A stretch of 64,000 bases of DNA from CBDFGQ01 sp965247295 (GTDB taxonomy: Bacteria; Chloroflexota; Dehalococcoidia; Lucifugimonadales; JAGWBF01), in assembly GCA_965247295.1 (NCBI GenBank), contig CBDFGQ010000008.1, positions 496,001-560,000 on the forward strand, written 5' to 3'. The notes under the pieces are model-generated. The model made no database searches, was not told the DNA's origin, and saw nothing but the letters and a program-made list of their open reading frames with translations. Made by a program: the position numbers and the translations under genes. Shown one piece after another: positions 1 through 8,553 of this stretch. Numbering within the stretch: position 1 is the stretch's first letter; every line of letters starts with the position of its first letter.

Positions 1-176
1 GCCCGTCCCTTCACGGTAAACGTACCGTCCAGCTGGCTCTCCACCCGCAGTCCATTATCCCGTAGCGCCGCAAGATGGGCGCCCCGGGCCACAAAGGTGA
101 CCTCGTGGCCCGCCCGGGCCAGCAGGCCGCCAAAGTACCCACCCAGACCTCCCGTGCCCACAACCGCGATTTTCAT
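1..176 (-). CDS. 2-dehydropantoate 2-reductase-like protein, N-terminal part (cut by window edge)
   Basis: The minus-strand frame begins with ATG at 176 and runs off the left edge. The first residues read MKIAVVGTGGLGGYFGGLLA, a Rossmann nucleotide-binding loop (GxGGxG) followed by GHEVTFVARG, as in ketopantoate reductases (PanE/ApbA) that reduce 2-dehydropantoate with NADPH in pantothenate synthesis. Only about 58 residues are present, so substrate cannot be assigned; several paralogues of this fold act on other 2-keto acids. A second, broken member of the family lies at 24.1-25.0 kb. Confidence 0.8.
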   Translation of the reverse strand, partial: MKIAVVGTGGLGGYFGGLLARAGHEVTFVARGAHLAALRDNGLRVESQLDGTFTVKGR

Positions 177-476
177 TGGGAACCATTCCTCAGATAGCGG
201 AGATTGAGCAGCCACCAGAAAGTCGGTCCCTCGCCAGGAACCTCGTCAGATGGGGCGACCGAAGAGCAAAGTTAAAGGTACTAGCGCCCAAACCCTTTGT
301 CAACCGCGCAGGCCGGAGCCACGTGGCCCGTCACCAGATAGTCCGCTTACAGGTGATTTCCCCCCAGGCACATGGGTAACAGCCTACTATGTCCTATGTA
401 TACTCCCCTTTAAACTGCACCCAAGTGTATGTGGGTGGCTCTCAATCGGCAGCAGTATGCGGCCGGGTTACGGTCG

Positions 477-1085
477 ATGGTAGGATATGGCCACAAATTT
501 GCCAGAATAAGCCTTTCAACCCGGAAGCACCAACGGGGCATCAGCGGGTTAGAGACCGCCATTGTGCTCATCGCCTTTGTCGTTGTCTCCTCGGTTTTCG
601 CATTTGCCTCTCTCTCTTCGGGCCTCTTTTCCGCCGACAAGTCCAAGGAAACCATTCACGCCGGCCTCTCCCAAGCGAGCGGCACCCTCCAGATTAAGGG
701 CTCCGTCGTTGCCAGGGCGTCTATCACCGGGGACTCGGGAGTGGTGAACGAGATCACATTTCAAGTTACCAATTCCGTTGGCGGGGAGGCTGTCAACGTC
801 AGGCAAGGGGAGACGGTCATCAAGTACACTGATGACTCCCAGACCCTGATACTGGATACTGCCTCCGAGTTCTCGATCACCGCCCTCGGCAACGCCGACA
901 GCGACAACCTGGTCGAGAAGGGGGAGATGTACGAGATATCAATAACGGGCCTGGCCGCGAGCCTCAGCCCAGACCTATCGACGGCGGACACCTTCACAGT
1001 ACAGGTGATGGTACCTCAGGGGGCCGTCCTATTCATCGAGCGCACCACCCCCATCTTCCTGGAGACCTTCAACACCCTTAATTAG
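477..1085 (+). CDS. Archaellin-like (archaeal-type flagellin) protein with class III signal peptide
   Basis: About 200 residues. The leader ends in KHQRG, followed by ISGLETAIVLIAFVVVSSVF, a class III signal peptide (cleavage after Gly by a prepilin/pre-archaellin peptidase) and a hydrophobic N-terminal helix. Next comes a FSADKSKETIHAGL segment and a beta-rich domain ending FIERTTPIFLETFNTLN. This layout matches archaellin/type IV pilin N-terminal domain proteins known from Chloroflexota, which form archaellum-like filaments. I chose ATG 477 because it gives a 21-residue leader; ATG 429 in the same frame would give 37. No clear Shine-Dalgarno supports either. Other archaellum genes are not in the window. 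Ends in TAG. The family is recognised from motif memory, not from a search. Confidence 0.75.
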   Translation: MVGYGHKFARISLSTRKHQRGISGLETAIVLIAFVVVSSVFAFASLSSGLFSADKSKETIHAGLSQASGTLQIKGSVVARASITGDSGVVNEITFQVTNSVGGEAVNVRQGETVIKYTDDSQTLILDTASEFSITALGNADSDNLVEKGEMYEISITGLAASLSPDLSTADTFTVQVMVPQGAVLFIERTTPIFLETFNTLN

Positions 1086-1279
1086 CCAGCAGCGCGACCA
1101 TTTTGCCCGCGAATGGCGGCGACTCTGTCATTTTGAAGTAGCCCTTCGTCTCCGCTCAGGGTGATCTCCGCCGCTGAAGGTTCTGGTGGAGGTTGGACCT
1201 CTATGAGAACCTCCTCCCCTCCGGTGCGCCCAGAGCCTACCCTGAGTCCACAGCTCCACCCGCTCCGGGGCAAGTCGGC

Positions 1280-1807
1280 CTACGGCGGCGACTCCGCGGG
1301 CAGCTTCCTCTCCCGCGATTCCCACAGACAGATGTAATCGTAATCGGCCACCGGCTCGTCCCGCTGGTTATGGGCGGTTACGCAAAAGGTAATGAACCTG
1401 TTGCCCCTCCTCTCGTACTTGGCAACGATCCTGGTGCTGCTGGTAATCAGGTCACCAGAGCGGACCAGGGCGCCCTGAAACCGTATATTGGTGGCTACGA
1501 AGGGAGTGCTTCGGGGGCTGAGCCTGGACTGCTCGGGGACGATGTATCCCCTGGCCCCGGCCACGTCCTGACGACGCTGGGGCGCGTAGGTGTAGAACAT
1601 GGTGGGAGGGGCAAATTGCCCCGAGAAGCCTACCTCCCTCGCGGCTGCGTCGTTAATGTAGACCGGATTCTCATAGCCCACCGCCCGGCAATAGTCCGCG
1701 ATCTTCTCCGCCGTCACCTCATAGATGTAGGGCGGCGACTCGTCGCCCACCCGGGCCACGTCCCACTCGTAAATTCTTTCACCCTCATCCGGCAGCTCAT
1801 CACTCAT
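1280..1807 (-). CDS. MaoC-like dehydratase (hotdog fold) protein
   Basis: 175 residues. The pattern YEVTAEKIADYCRAVGYENP, then FAPPTMFYTY, then FVATNIRFQGALVRSGDLIT, is the N-terminal MaoC-like dehydratase layout: a hotdog-fold domain of about 150 residues that hydrates or dehydrates acyl-CoA-type substrates. SAR202-type genomes carry many such genes. The ATG at 1807 follows a purine-rich stretch. It lies just downstream of, and on the same strand as, the PPOX-like gene, with a 15-bp gap, so co-transcription is likely. The actual substrate cannot be read from sequence. Confidence 0.75.
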   Translation of the reverse strand: MSDELPDEGERIYEWDVARVGDESPPYIYEVTAEKIADYCRAVGYENPVYINDAAAREVGFSGQFAPPTMFYTYAPQRRQDVAGARGYIVPEQSRLSPRSTPFVATNIRFQGALVRSGDLITSSTRIVAKYERRGNRFITFCVTAHNQRDEPVADYDYICLWESRERKLPAESPP

Positions 1808-1822
1808 AGGTCCTCGAGGCTC

Positions 1823-2296
1823 CTAAACGGGTCGGGGTAACTGGGGTGGGCTTGGAACATGACCCCAGGATATGTACTTCGCCGGAGTTATCACTATAAC
1901 GGGCGCCTCCTCTATATCCATGTCGCGGTACTGAGGATACTTCTCCCGGAGGAGGGCGATGGCGCGCCGGTGGTCTTCCCCATCTTGGATGAGCTGCGCG
2001 GTGCCCGTGATCAGAACGTACCACAGCCTCCCCCACTCCTCTTCATAGTGGTCCAGCAATAAGGCCACGTTAGGGTTTGCCAGGATGTTCCGCACCCGCT
2101 TGAGGCCCTTGAGAGATGTGCGCTTGGGCTTGCGATCGAGCACCGAAAGGAAGCTCTCCCCGTCATGGGCAAAGCAAATGGGCACAAGATGGGGAACTCC
2201 CAGTGGATCGGCCGTGGCCAGACGGGCCACTCGGGCAGTCCCTATGATTTCCAGCTGCTGCGGCGTTGGTTCCGCCAAGGGAGAACCCTCCAACAT
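1823..2296 (-). CDS. PPOX-class (F420-type) pyridoxamine 5'-phosphate oxidase-like protein
   Basis: 158 residues from ATG 2296. The core reads IIGTARVARLATADPLGVPHLVPICFAHDG, then KRVRNILANPNVALLLDHYEEEWGRLWYVLITGTAQL: the split-barrel flavin-binding fold of PPOX proteins, closest by memory to the F420-linked Rv0121-like group. The frame is open upstream to 2434, but family members start near here (about 140 residues), and the upstream part overlaps the HEAT-repeat gene. Probably uses F420 or FMN for a redox reaction on an unknown substrate. Confidence 0.75.
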   Translation of the reverse strand: MLEGSPLAEPTPQQLEIIGTARVARLATADPLGVPHLVPICFAHDGESFLSVLDRKPKRTSLKGLKRVRNILANPNVALLLDHYEEEWGRLWYVLITGTAQLIQDGEDHRRAIALLREKYPQYRDMDIEEAPVIVITPAKYISWGHVPSPPQLPRPV

Positions 2297-2399
2297 CACA
2301 CTTGGCACGTCGCCATGGGCGCGAAGTGGGTAGGGGGTGGGTGGAAACTCCTTCCAGGTCCTACTTGTATCGAGGGGAGATGCGAACGAGGGGTAGCGA

Positions 2400-3317
2400 T
2401 TACTGCTCGTAGTTAAAGGCCAGCGGGTCTTCAAGCGCGATGATATTCTCCAGCGCTTCCCGGGCGGCGTCTTCTACGATGGAGTCTCCCCTCTTCAGGC
2501 ACAATTTCAGCGCCTTCTTGGCCAGTGAACCACCTAGCTCTCCAAGGGAGACTATGGCGGCAAGCTGGACCTGAAGGTCATCGTCCTGAAGCAGCGGGAT
2601 CAGATGAGGGGCCGCCTCCTCTTGGTCTAGCCCACCGCAGGCGTGGGCGGCCTCGTAGCGGATGGGGGGGCTCGGATTTTGAAGCTCTGTAAATACGCAG
2701 TCCAGCCATTTGGGCTGTCCCGTCCGGCCCATGGCATAAATGGAGCTGCTTTTGAGCTTCAGGTCATCGCTGCCGTATGCCCAGTTGATGTACTGGGTGA
2801 GGTCCGGCGTATTGAATGGCGCCACCGACTCCAAAGCGCGCCGCCTCACCTCCGGCCACTCATCCTCCTGGCGAAGCGCCCCCATGAGGGACTCTTTCAC
2901 CAGCTCGCCATCTCGTGAAAGTAACTTGCCATCCTGCGCCAGGGTAGCGAACTTTCCCAAGGCCGTAGCCGCCGATGCCTTGACCTGGGCGGAACGGTCG
3001 GACTTCAGCAGCTCCACCAGCACCGTTATAAGGGACCGGTCTTCGAACTCCCATAGCCCTGAGATAGCCTTTTCCCGCACGGTGTCATTGGGGTCCTTGA
3101 GACACACCCTCAAGACTGCGCTGAAGTCCAGCTCGGCGTTGTCCTCGGCTACCGAAACCAGGCTCTCAACGACCTTCAGCTTGCGTTCAAGAGAGGCCTT
3201 GAACCACACCCTAGCGAACCGTCCCAGCTCCGCTGGAGAAAGGTCGGAAAGCTCCGTTAACAGCGTAAGGCTAACCGGCGTGCTTTCTTCGCCGATTTGT
3301 TCCAGACTACTTTCCAA
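2400..3317 (-). CDS. HEAT-repeat protein
   Basis: 305 residues made of repeated helical pairs with recurring DxxxxVRxxAxxxL patterns (for example NDTVREKAISGLWEF, SAQVKASAATALGKF, PPIRYEAAHACGGL, DLQVQLAAIVSLGEL). These are HEAT/PBS-lyase-type repeats forming a right-handed solenoid for protein-protein contact. No catalytic motif is seen. It lies just downstream of tldE on the same strand, with an 81-bp gap, and may be transcribed with the tldD-tldE pair. Binding partner unknown. Confidence 0.8.
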   Translation of the reverse strand: MESSLEQIGEESTPVSLTLLTELSDLSPAELGRFARVWFKASLERKLKVVESLVSVAEDNAELDFSAVLRVCLKDPNDTVREKAISGLWEFEDRSLITVLVELLKSDRSAQVKASAATALGKFATLAQDGKLLSRDGELVKESLMGALRQEDEWPEVRRRALESVAPFNTPDLTQYINWAYGSDDLKLKSSSIYAMGRTGQPKWLDCVFTELQNPSPPIRYEAAHACGGLDQEEAAPHLIPLLQDDDLQVQLAAIVSLGELGGSLAKKALKLCLKRGDSIVEDAAREALENIIALEDPLAFNYEQ

Positions 3318-3398
3318 AGTCGTGTCCCCTATTCCCCTGCCCCTTCGCTCCTGGAAAGTCCTATCGGACCCAAGGACAGTGCACGATATTCTCCGGAC

Positions 3399-4757
3399 CT
3401 ACTCCTTGGTTGCCACCGAGACGTTTTGCAGCAACAGTGCAGGAGCCTTCAGAGAGCCGCCAACCCAGTGGCTCTCGTTCTCAATACCCTCGACCCTCTT
3501 CAGATCTGTGTACACATTACCAGAGATGACGGTGTTTTTCACTCTGCCCGTGACACTTCCGTCCTGTACCCGATAGCCTAGAATTACGTTGGCGTTGTAA
3601 TCTCCCCCAAGGATGTTACTCTGGCCCGCACCCAATAGCCGCTCCACCACAAGCCCATCCTTCATATCCCTTATCATATCGCGATAAGAAACATCTCCCT
3701 CACCAACCATGATAACACTGGTGCCAGGCGAGGGAAGAGAACTGACGCCGCGATGGGCGCTCCCCGTACTCACCGTACCAGCCTGAGCGGCGGTCTGGAG
3801 GTCATAAAGAAAGGCCTCGACTACTCCCTGGTTGATCAGCGATAGTTTCCCGGCCGGCATACCTTCATCGTCGCAGATACGGCTGCCGGGAGCATAGGGA
3901 AAGGTGGGATCATCCCACACGCTGATTCTCTCGTCCAGCAGTCCCTCTCCCAGCTTGCCCACGAGCGGAGAGGCACCCAGCCACACGGTCTTTCCGTTAA
4001 ATCCCGACAGAAGGGGCGACAGCAGGGCTCCAGCGACGCCCCTGGGAGTAAACACTACGGGAACCTTTCCCTGTGGGGCCGGCACTACTTGCCGGGAGCA
4101 CTGGAGCTGGTACCGAATAGACTCCTCGATGTCCCCCATCTCCATGAGCGGGCGACATGAGCTCTTACTGTCGAACACGAAAAGCATGTCCGTGCCGTTG
4201 ACAATCGTGCCGTGGACGAAGGCGGAGAACACGCTTTTGGTGTAGGTGGCGTAGCCTCCCTGGGAGTTGCGGATGGTTACGGTAGTCACTGCCTTTGTCA
4301 CACCCGCCTCGCAGACCAGGTCCGGATTGTCATGCCGCAGCCTGTCAATGCAACTCTGGCCCAGGTCGGCCATCTCTTCCAGAGGCAGCGATTCCGTTTG
4401 GGGATCGTATACGTCCACAGGAGAATACTCCCGGTACGCGGGGAACTCGAGCCTGGCCTCGGGTCCGAAGGGCACCATTTCCAGGGTCTTGCTTATAAGG
4501 CCCTCACTATTCTTCAGGTCGGAGCTGGAGGAGAAACCAATTCGGCCGTCCTGGATGATCCTGAGGGCCACCGCCTCGCTTTCCCGAGTCTCCACGAGCT
4601 TCACGCGGTTGGCCTCGAAACGGACGGGGTCGTCCCTGCTTTGTACGTGGAACACCTCCGCCGCCTGTGAGACGCTGGCGGCCCTTTCCAGCAGCTCCTC
4701 CACGACCTGTGCCGAGCCGGTGAGGCGCCCTTGGCCATTTCCCGCCGCCGGACACAT
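3399..4757 (-). CDS. tldE: TldE/PmbA-type metalloprotease subunit
   Basis: 452 residues from the ATG at 4757, which overlaps the tldD stop by one base (TGATG), a translational-coupling arrangement; an in-frame ATG at 4781 also exists. Central features: GKVPVVFTPRGVAGALLSPLL, a conserved TldE core, and a C-terminal half with GVSSLPSPGTSVIMVGEGD, RDMIRDMKDGLVVERLLG and GDYNANVILGYRVQDG. There is no HExxxH motif, as expected, since TldE is the partner that lacks the metal site. TldD/TldE dimers cleave unfolded or modified peptides in the cytoplasm, for example in maturation of ribosomal peptides. Confidence 0.9.
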   Translation of the reverse strand: MCPAAGNGQGRLTGSAQVVEELLERAASVSQAAEVFHVQSRDDPVRFEANRVKLVETRESEAVALRIIQDGRIGFSSSSDLKNSEGLISKTLEMVPFGPEARLEFPAYREYSPVDVYDPQTESLPLEEMADLGQSCIDRLRHDNPDLVCEAGVTKAVTTVTIRNSQGGYATYTKSVFSAFVHGTIVNGTDMLFVFDSKSSCRPLMEMGDIEESIRYQLQCSRQVVPAPQGKVPVVFTPRGVAGALLSPLLSGFNGKTVWLGASPLVGKLGEGLLDERISVWDDPTFPYAPGSRICDDEGMPAGKLSLINQGVVEAFLYDLQTAAQAGTVSTGSAHRGVSSLPSPGTSVIMVGEGDVSYRDMIRDMKDGLVVERLLGAGQSNILGGDYNANVILGYRVQDGSVTGRVKNTVISGNVYTDLKRVEGIENESHWVGGSLKAPALLLQNVSVATKE

Positions 4758-6127
4758 CACGAAGCCCCCCCGATGAGACACTTCTGGATGCGTATATGGG
4801 GGCTTCCATTAGAGACGGCCAGGGGAGACTGGCCACCCTTCCCACAGCCGCCACCCTGGTTCATATCCAGGTCGTCGCCGATAGCATCCAGGTTCTCCAG
4901 GGTGGTGAAAAGGTTGCCCGAAAGCAGCACGGGTCGCACCAGCTCCTCCACCCTGCCGTTGCGTATGGCGAAGGCCTCCCCAGCGGAAAAGGTGAACTGC
5001 TCCATGGTGGTCATGCCGCCGTACCAGTTACGTACGTACAGCCCATCCTTGATGTCTGAGATCATGTCCTGAAAGGTGGCTGAACCCGGCTCGATGTAGG
5101 TGTTGGTCATGCGAACGATTGGCGGGAACTGGGAGGATATGGCCCGGGCATTCCCCGTGGGGGACTCTCCCATGGCAGCCGCAGTCTCCCGGGAGTGCAG
5201 CCTGCCAACCAACACCCCCTCCCTGATGAGATAGGTCTTGGCCGCCGGGACCCCCTCGTCGTCGTACTTATAGCTACCCCTGAGCTCGGGCACGGCAGCT
5301 CCGTCCACCACGTTGAGATGGGGCCCGGCGAAGCGCCTGCCCATCACCATAATATCCCTTATCCCCTGGTTCTCGTACACGTGGTCGGCCTCGGAAAGAT
5401 GGCCAAAAGCCTCGTGGATGAACACCCCCGCCAGCACGGGGTCCAGCACCACCGTGTACTCTCCCCCCTTCACCTGGGACGCCTCGACTAGCTCCACCGC
5501 GCGCCTGGCAATCTCCTCCGCCTTCCCATGCAGGTGCTCGACGAAGGAGTAGTCCCCGTTGGAACCCAGGCTCAACCCGGACTGCTGGACGCCGCCGCCG
5601 TCCCGCGCCATGGCACTCAGGCGGAGGCTCACATCTACCTTTTCCTGCTGGACGAAAGTACCCTCGGATGTGGCGACGATCCTGTTTCTGCGGCTGTCCC
5701 CGTATCCCACCGTGGAGGTGGTGATTTTGGGCACGCCCCAGATGATTTCCACGTACTCATCCAGCCGGGACTTCTTGTCTTGAAGGGAGACCGTTAGCGG
5801 GTCCAGCTTGACGGTGGCCGGCACTACGTCCACCGCCGGTTCAGAGTCGGCCAGGGCTATATCCCTCTCGCCTACCAGGCGGGCGTTCCTTACCGCCGTG
5901 CCTACCTTCTCCTTTAGCCCCTCCAGCTCGTTGAACGATACAAAACCCCATCCGCCATCCAGGGCCCGTACGCAGCCCCCAACGCCCGTGGTATGCCCTA
6001 TCTCGTCGAGCTCCCTTCCACGATAACGGATGTGGGTGCCTTCAACTTGCTCGACGCGGATCTCGATGTACCGGGCATCGTGCCCTTTCAGAGCGTCTTC
6101 GATCCGGTCCCTGATTCCCTCGTCCAT
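4757..6127 (-). CDS. tldD: TldD metalloprotease subunit
   Basis: 456 residues from ATG 6127; the frame is open upstream to 6181 but the family start is near MDEGIRDRIEDALK. Near residue 240 it carries FIHEAFGHLSEAD, the HExxxH zinc-binding motif of TldD. Further family marks are MVMGRRFAGPHLNVVDG, GSYKYDDEGVPA and MISDIKDGLYVRNWYGG. It forms the catalytic half of the TldD/TldE heterodimer with the one-base-overlapping downstream gene. No RiPP precursor was recognised in the window. Confidence 0.92.
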   Translation of the reverse strand: MDEGIRDRIEDALKGHDARYIEIRVEQVEGTHIRYRGRELDEIGHTTGVGGCVRALDGGWGFVSFNELEGLKEKVGTAVRNARLVGERDIALADSEPAVDVVPATVKLDPLTVSLQDKKSRLDEYVEIIWGVPKITTSTVGYGDSRRNRIVATSEGTFVQQEKVDVSLRLSAMARDGGGVQQSGLSLGSNGDYSFVEHLHGKAEEIARRAVELVEASQVKGGEYTVVLDPVLAGVFIHEAFGHLSEADHVYENQGIRDIMVMGRRFAGPHLNVVDGAAVPELRGSYKYDDEGVPAAKTYLIREGVLVGRLHSRETAAAMGESPTGNARAISSQFPPIVRMTNTYIEPGSATFQDMISDIKDGLYVRNWYGGMTTMEQFTFSAGEAFAIRNGRVEELVRPVLLSGNLFTTLENLDAIGDDLDMNQGGGCGKGGQSPLAVSNGSPHIRIQKCLIGGAS

Positions 6128-6215
6128 AGGGAAGGATTTCCTTATTGCCTGGATGCCTGTCAGGCCCCTGCGCCATACCACCGCGCTACCAGATTACTGC
6201 GGCGGCAAGCTCTTT

Positions 6216-6242
6216 TTAATATAACATACCAGGGCCAGTCAA
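6216..6242 (-). promoter_or_regulatory. Candidate promoter for tldD-tldE
   Basis: On the minus strand a TTGACT hexamer (6242-6237) is followed after 15 bp by TATTAA (6221-6216), about 90 bp upstream of the tldD start. The spacing is shorter than the usual 16-18 bp, so this is a weak candidate. Confidence 0.3.
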
Positions 6243-6369
6243 GCATTCCATGGGCCACGTACTTTGTCCCTTTTCCACCTGCGGGTGCCGGCGCAGGGGT
6301 GGCAGGGCCCCCAATGACTGAAGGTGGGGGAAAGTGCTACAATCGTGTTGACCTGAGCGGGGTGTACAG

Positions 6370-7104
6370 GTGACGAGCCAGGAAGCAGTAAATACAGGTG
6401 TCGACGTTCCCGTGGTGGAGCCCGACCTCGACGGGCAGAAGCCACAGAGCCTATCAACTGCCGAGGTCCTGGATATTCTGTGGAAAGAGTACGCCCCATT
6501 TCCCTCTGGGCCCCGCTATGACCCCGCCTCCGAGTTGGTGTTCACCATACTGTCCCAGCATACCTCGGACGTGAACTCCGAGAGGGCCTTTAGGCGACTG
6601 CTGGAGACGTTCGGCTCCCTCGAGGAGGTGGCCAAAGGGGACACAGAGCTTATTGCACAGTCCATCAACCCCGGCGGACTGGCAAGGATAAAAGCCCCCC
6701 GAATAAAGAAGGTACTAAATCTTATCATCGAAGAGCTGGGCTCTCTGGACCTCTCCTTTCTGGGCGAGGTGCCCCTGGAGGATGCCAAGGCCTGGCTAAG
6801 GCGGCTCCCAGGCATCGGGCCCAAGACGGCGGCAATAATCCTCTGCTTTGCCCTGGGCCGGCCCGCCATGGCGGTGGACACCCACATCTTCAGGGTATCC
6901 AAGCGCCTGGGTCTCATCGGCCCCAAGACCAATTACGAGCGTGCCCACGAAACACTGGAGCGGGCGGTGGATCCGGAGCAAGTGTACCCCTTCCACATGG
7001 CCATGATCACGCACGGCCGAAAGGTATGCAAGGCACCCAGGCCCTTGTGCAAGCAATGTGTCCTGGCCTTCGGTTGCCCATCCAGCTACCTGGGAAATAA
7101 ATAA
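6370..7104 (+). CDS. nth: Endonuclease III (DNA glycosylase/AP lyase)
   Basis: 244 residues starting at GTG 6370. The helix-hairpin-helix reads LRRLPGIGPKTAA with the catalytic Lys, followed by the catalytic Asp in MAVDTHIFRVSKRLG. The C-terminus has the 4Fe-4S loop CKAPRPLCKQCVLAFGC with the exact Cx6Cx2Cx5C spacing of Nth. It removes oxidised pyrimidines and nicks the abasic site in base excision repair. It has about 30 extra N-terminal residues compared with E. coli Nth. It is divergently transcribed from tldD. Confidence 0.93.
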   Translation: MTSQEAVNTGVDVPVVEPDLDGQKPQSLSTAEVLDILWKEYAPFPSGPRYDPASELVFTILSQHTSDVNSERAFRRLLETFGSLEEVAKGDTELIAQSINPGGLARIKAPRIKKVLNLIIEELGSLDLSFLGEVPLEDAKAWLRRLPGIGPKTAAIILCFALGRPAMAVDTHIFRVSKRLGLIGPKTNYERAHETLERAVDPEQVYPFHMAMITHGRKVCKAPRPLCKQCVLAFGCPSSYLGNK

Positions 7105-7121
7105 CAAGGGGCTTGCCACAG

Positions 7122-7184
7122 GGTCACGGAGCCACAGAGGTTTAAGGTTAAATAAATGCTCTGCGCCTCGGTGTCTCGGTGGCT
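7122..7184. repeat. Imperfect inverted repeat between nth and argC
   Basis: Arms 7122-7140 and about 7166-7184 are complementary at about 14 of 19 positions (a gagccacagagg-like arm and a cctcggtgtctcgg-like arm). It lies directly after the nth stop and could form a terminator-like hairpin or be a small dispersed palindrome. There is no T-tract after it. Confidence 0.4.
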
Positions 7185-7210
7185 AAGCAAATTTATCTCA
7201 GGGAGATGAA

Positions 7211-8281
7211 GTGAGAGTTGGAATTATAAACATTACGGGCTATGCCGGCTCGGAGCTGGCGAGGCTCCTCTATCGCCACCCCGACGTCGAAATAACCTCA
7301 GTAACCGGCCGAAGCGCCGCCGGCCAGAAGCTTGACGAGGTGTTTCCCCACCTAACGGGTCTCGACATGGTGATTCAGCCTGAGCTGGACGGCAGCCTGG
7401 ATCTGGTTTTCTCCGCCCTGCCCCATAAGGCCAGTGCCGAGGCGGTGGTTCCTCTCCTGACGGACGGCATCAAGGTGGTGGATATAAGCGCCGATTTTCG
7501 CCTGAGACAACCCTCCGAATACGCGGAGTGGTACGGAGTCACCCACCCCGCTCCTCAGTACCTGGAGGAGTCGGTATACGGTCTTACTGAGATTAACCGT
7601 TCCGATGTCGCGCAGGCGAGGCTGGTGGCCAATCCCGGCTGCTTCCCAACAAGCGCCATACTGGCCCTCGCCCCGGCAGTCAAGGAGACCCTGATCGAAC
7701 CTGACATCGTCGTTGATAGCAAGTCGGGTGTTTCCGGGGCGGGCCGAGGCTTGAGCCTAACGACCCACTTTTCGGAGGTGAACGAGAACGTAAAGGCCTA
7801 CTCCGTCGACGGGCACCGCCACCTGCCGGAGATAACCCAGGAGCTTGGGAAGCTCGTGCCGACTTCAAAGGACGGGGCCACCGTTGACCATGCGGGAACG
7901 GCGCCCATGGCCCTGACATTCCTGACCCACCTGGTGCCAATGACAAGGGGCATACTAAGTTCCTGTTACGCACGCCTGCTCCCAGATGCCTTCCCCACCT
8001 GGGAGCAGGCCAGGACAGAGGTGCGCCAGATTTACACGGACTTCTACGCAAGGGAGCCCTTCGTACAGGTGGCTTCTGCACCGCCACAGACCAAACAAAC
8101 CCTGGGGAACAACGTGTGCCTGCTGTACCCCACTGTAGATGTCCGGACGGGGCGGCTGATAGTCATTAGCTGCCTCGACAACCTGGTCAAGGGAGCGGCT
8201 GGACAGGCTGTGCAGAACATGAATCTTATGATGGGTTTTCCAGAGGCCACTGCCCTGGAGGCGCTGGCGGTGTATCCCTAA
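7211..8281 (+). CDS. argC: N-acetyl-gamma-glutamyl-phosphate reductase
   Basis: 356 residues from GTG 7211, preceded by a GGGAG Shine-Dalgarno at 7201-7205. N-terminal Rossmann loop GIINITGYAGSELARLL, the active-site Cys in NPGCFPTSAI, and the C-terminal YPTVDVRTGRLIVISCLDNLVKGAAGQAVQNMNLM are diagnostic. It reduces N-acetylglutamyl phosphate to the semialdehyde in arginine biosynthesis using NADPH. Length matches the family (about 340-350). No other arg genes are nearby, so it stands alone, followed closely by tRNA-Glu. Confidence 0.96.
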   Translation: MRVGIINITGYAGSELARLLYRHPDVEITSVTGRSAAGQKLDEVFPHLTGLDMVIQPELDGSLDLVFSALPHKASAEAVVPLLTDGIKVVDISADFRLRQPSEYAEWYGVTHPAPQYLEESVYGLTEINRSDVAQARLVANPGCFPTSAILALAPAVKETLIEPDIVVDSKSGVSGAGRGLSLTTHFSEVNENVKAYSVDGHRHLPEITQELGKLVPTSKDGATVDHAGTAPMALTFLTHLVPMTRGILSSCYARLLPDAFPTWEQARTEVRQIYTDFYAREPFVQVASAPPQTKQTLGNNVCLLYPTVDVRTGRLIVISCLDNLVKGAAGQAVQNMNLMMGFPEATALEALAVYP

Positions 8282-8287
8282 CTGGGT

Positions 8288-8293
8288 TATAAT
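8288..8293 (+). promoter_or_regulatory. -10 box of the tRNA-Glu gene
   Basis: A perfect TATAAT sits 10 bp before the mature tRNA 5' end, overlapping the space just after the argC stop. No convincing -35 hexamer is seen, as it would lie inside argC. Confidence 0.6.
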
Positions 8294-8302
8294 GCCCCGT
8301 GT

Positions 8303-8381
8303 GCCCCCATCGTCTAGCCTGGACCAGGACGCCACCCTTTCAAGGTGGAGATCAGGGGATCGAAGCCCCTTGGGGGCACCA
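8303..8381 (+). tRNA. tRNA-Glu (anticodon TTC)
   Basis: Acceptor arm GCCCCCA (8303-8309) pairs with TGGGGGC (8371-8377). The anticodon stem CCACC/GGTGG encloses the loop CTTTCAA with anticodon TTC (reads GAA). The T-arm contains GATCGAA. Discriminator A8378 is followed by an encoded CCA (8379-8381). Confidence 0.95.
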
Positions 8382-8553
8382 CAGCCAATATGTTTGCCCT
8401 GGCCAGCTTATTAGGCAGGTGCCAAAATTTTAGCAATGCCGGGGCGCCAAAGTGCTCAGCGGTTGGACCCAGGGTCCCTTTCGATCGGCCCGGGACGCCA
8501 ACGCGATCCCTCCCAGAGGTTAGAGGACCACTACACTCAGAAGGAGGCAGGCT

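Noticed and set aside
1193..1840. 215-residue plus-strand frame
   Set aside because: Antisense of the MaoC-like gene, which has clear family motifs.
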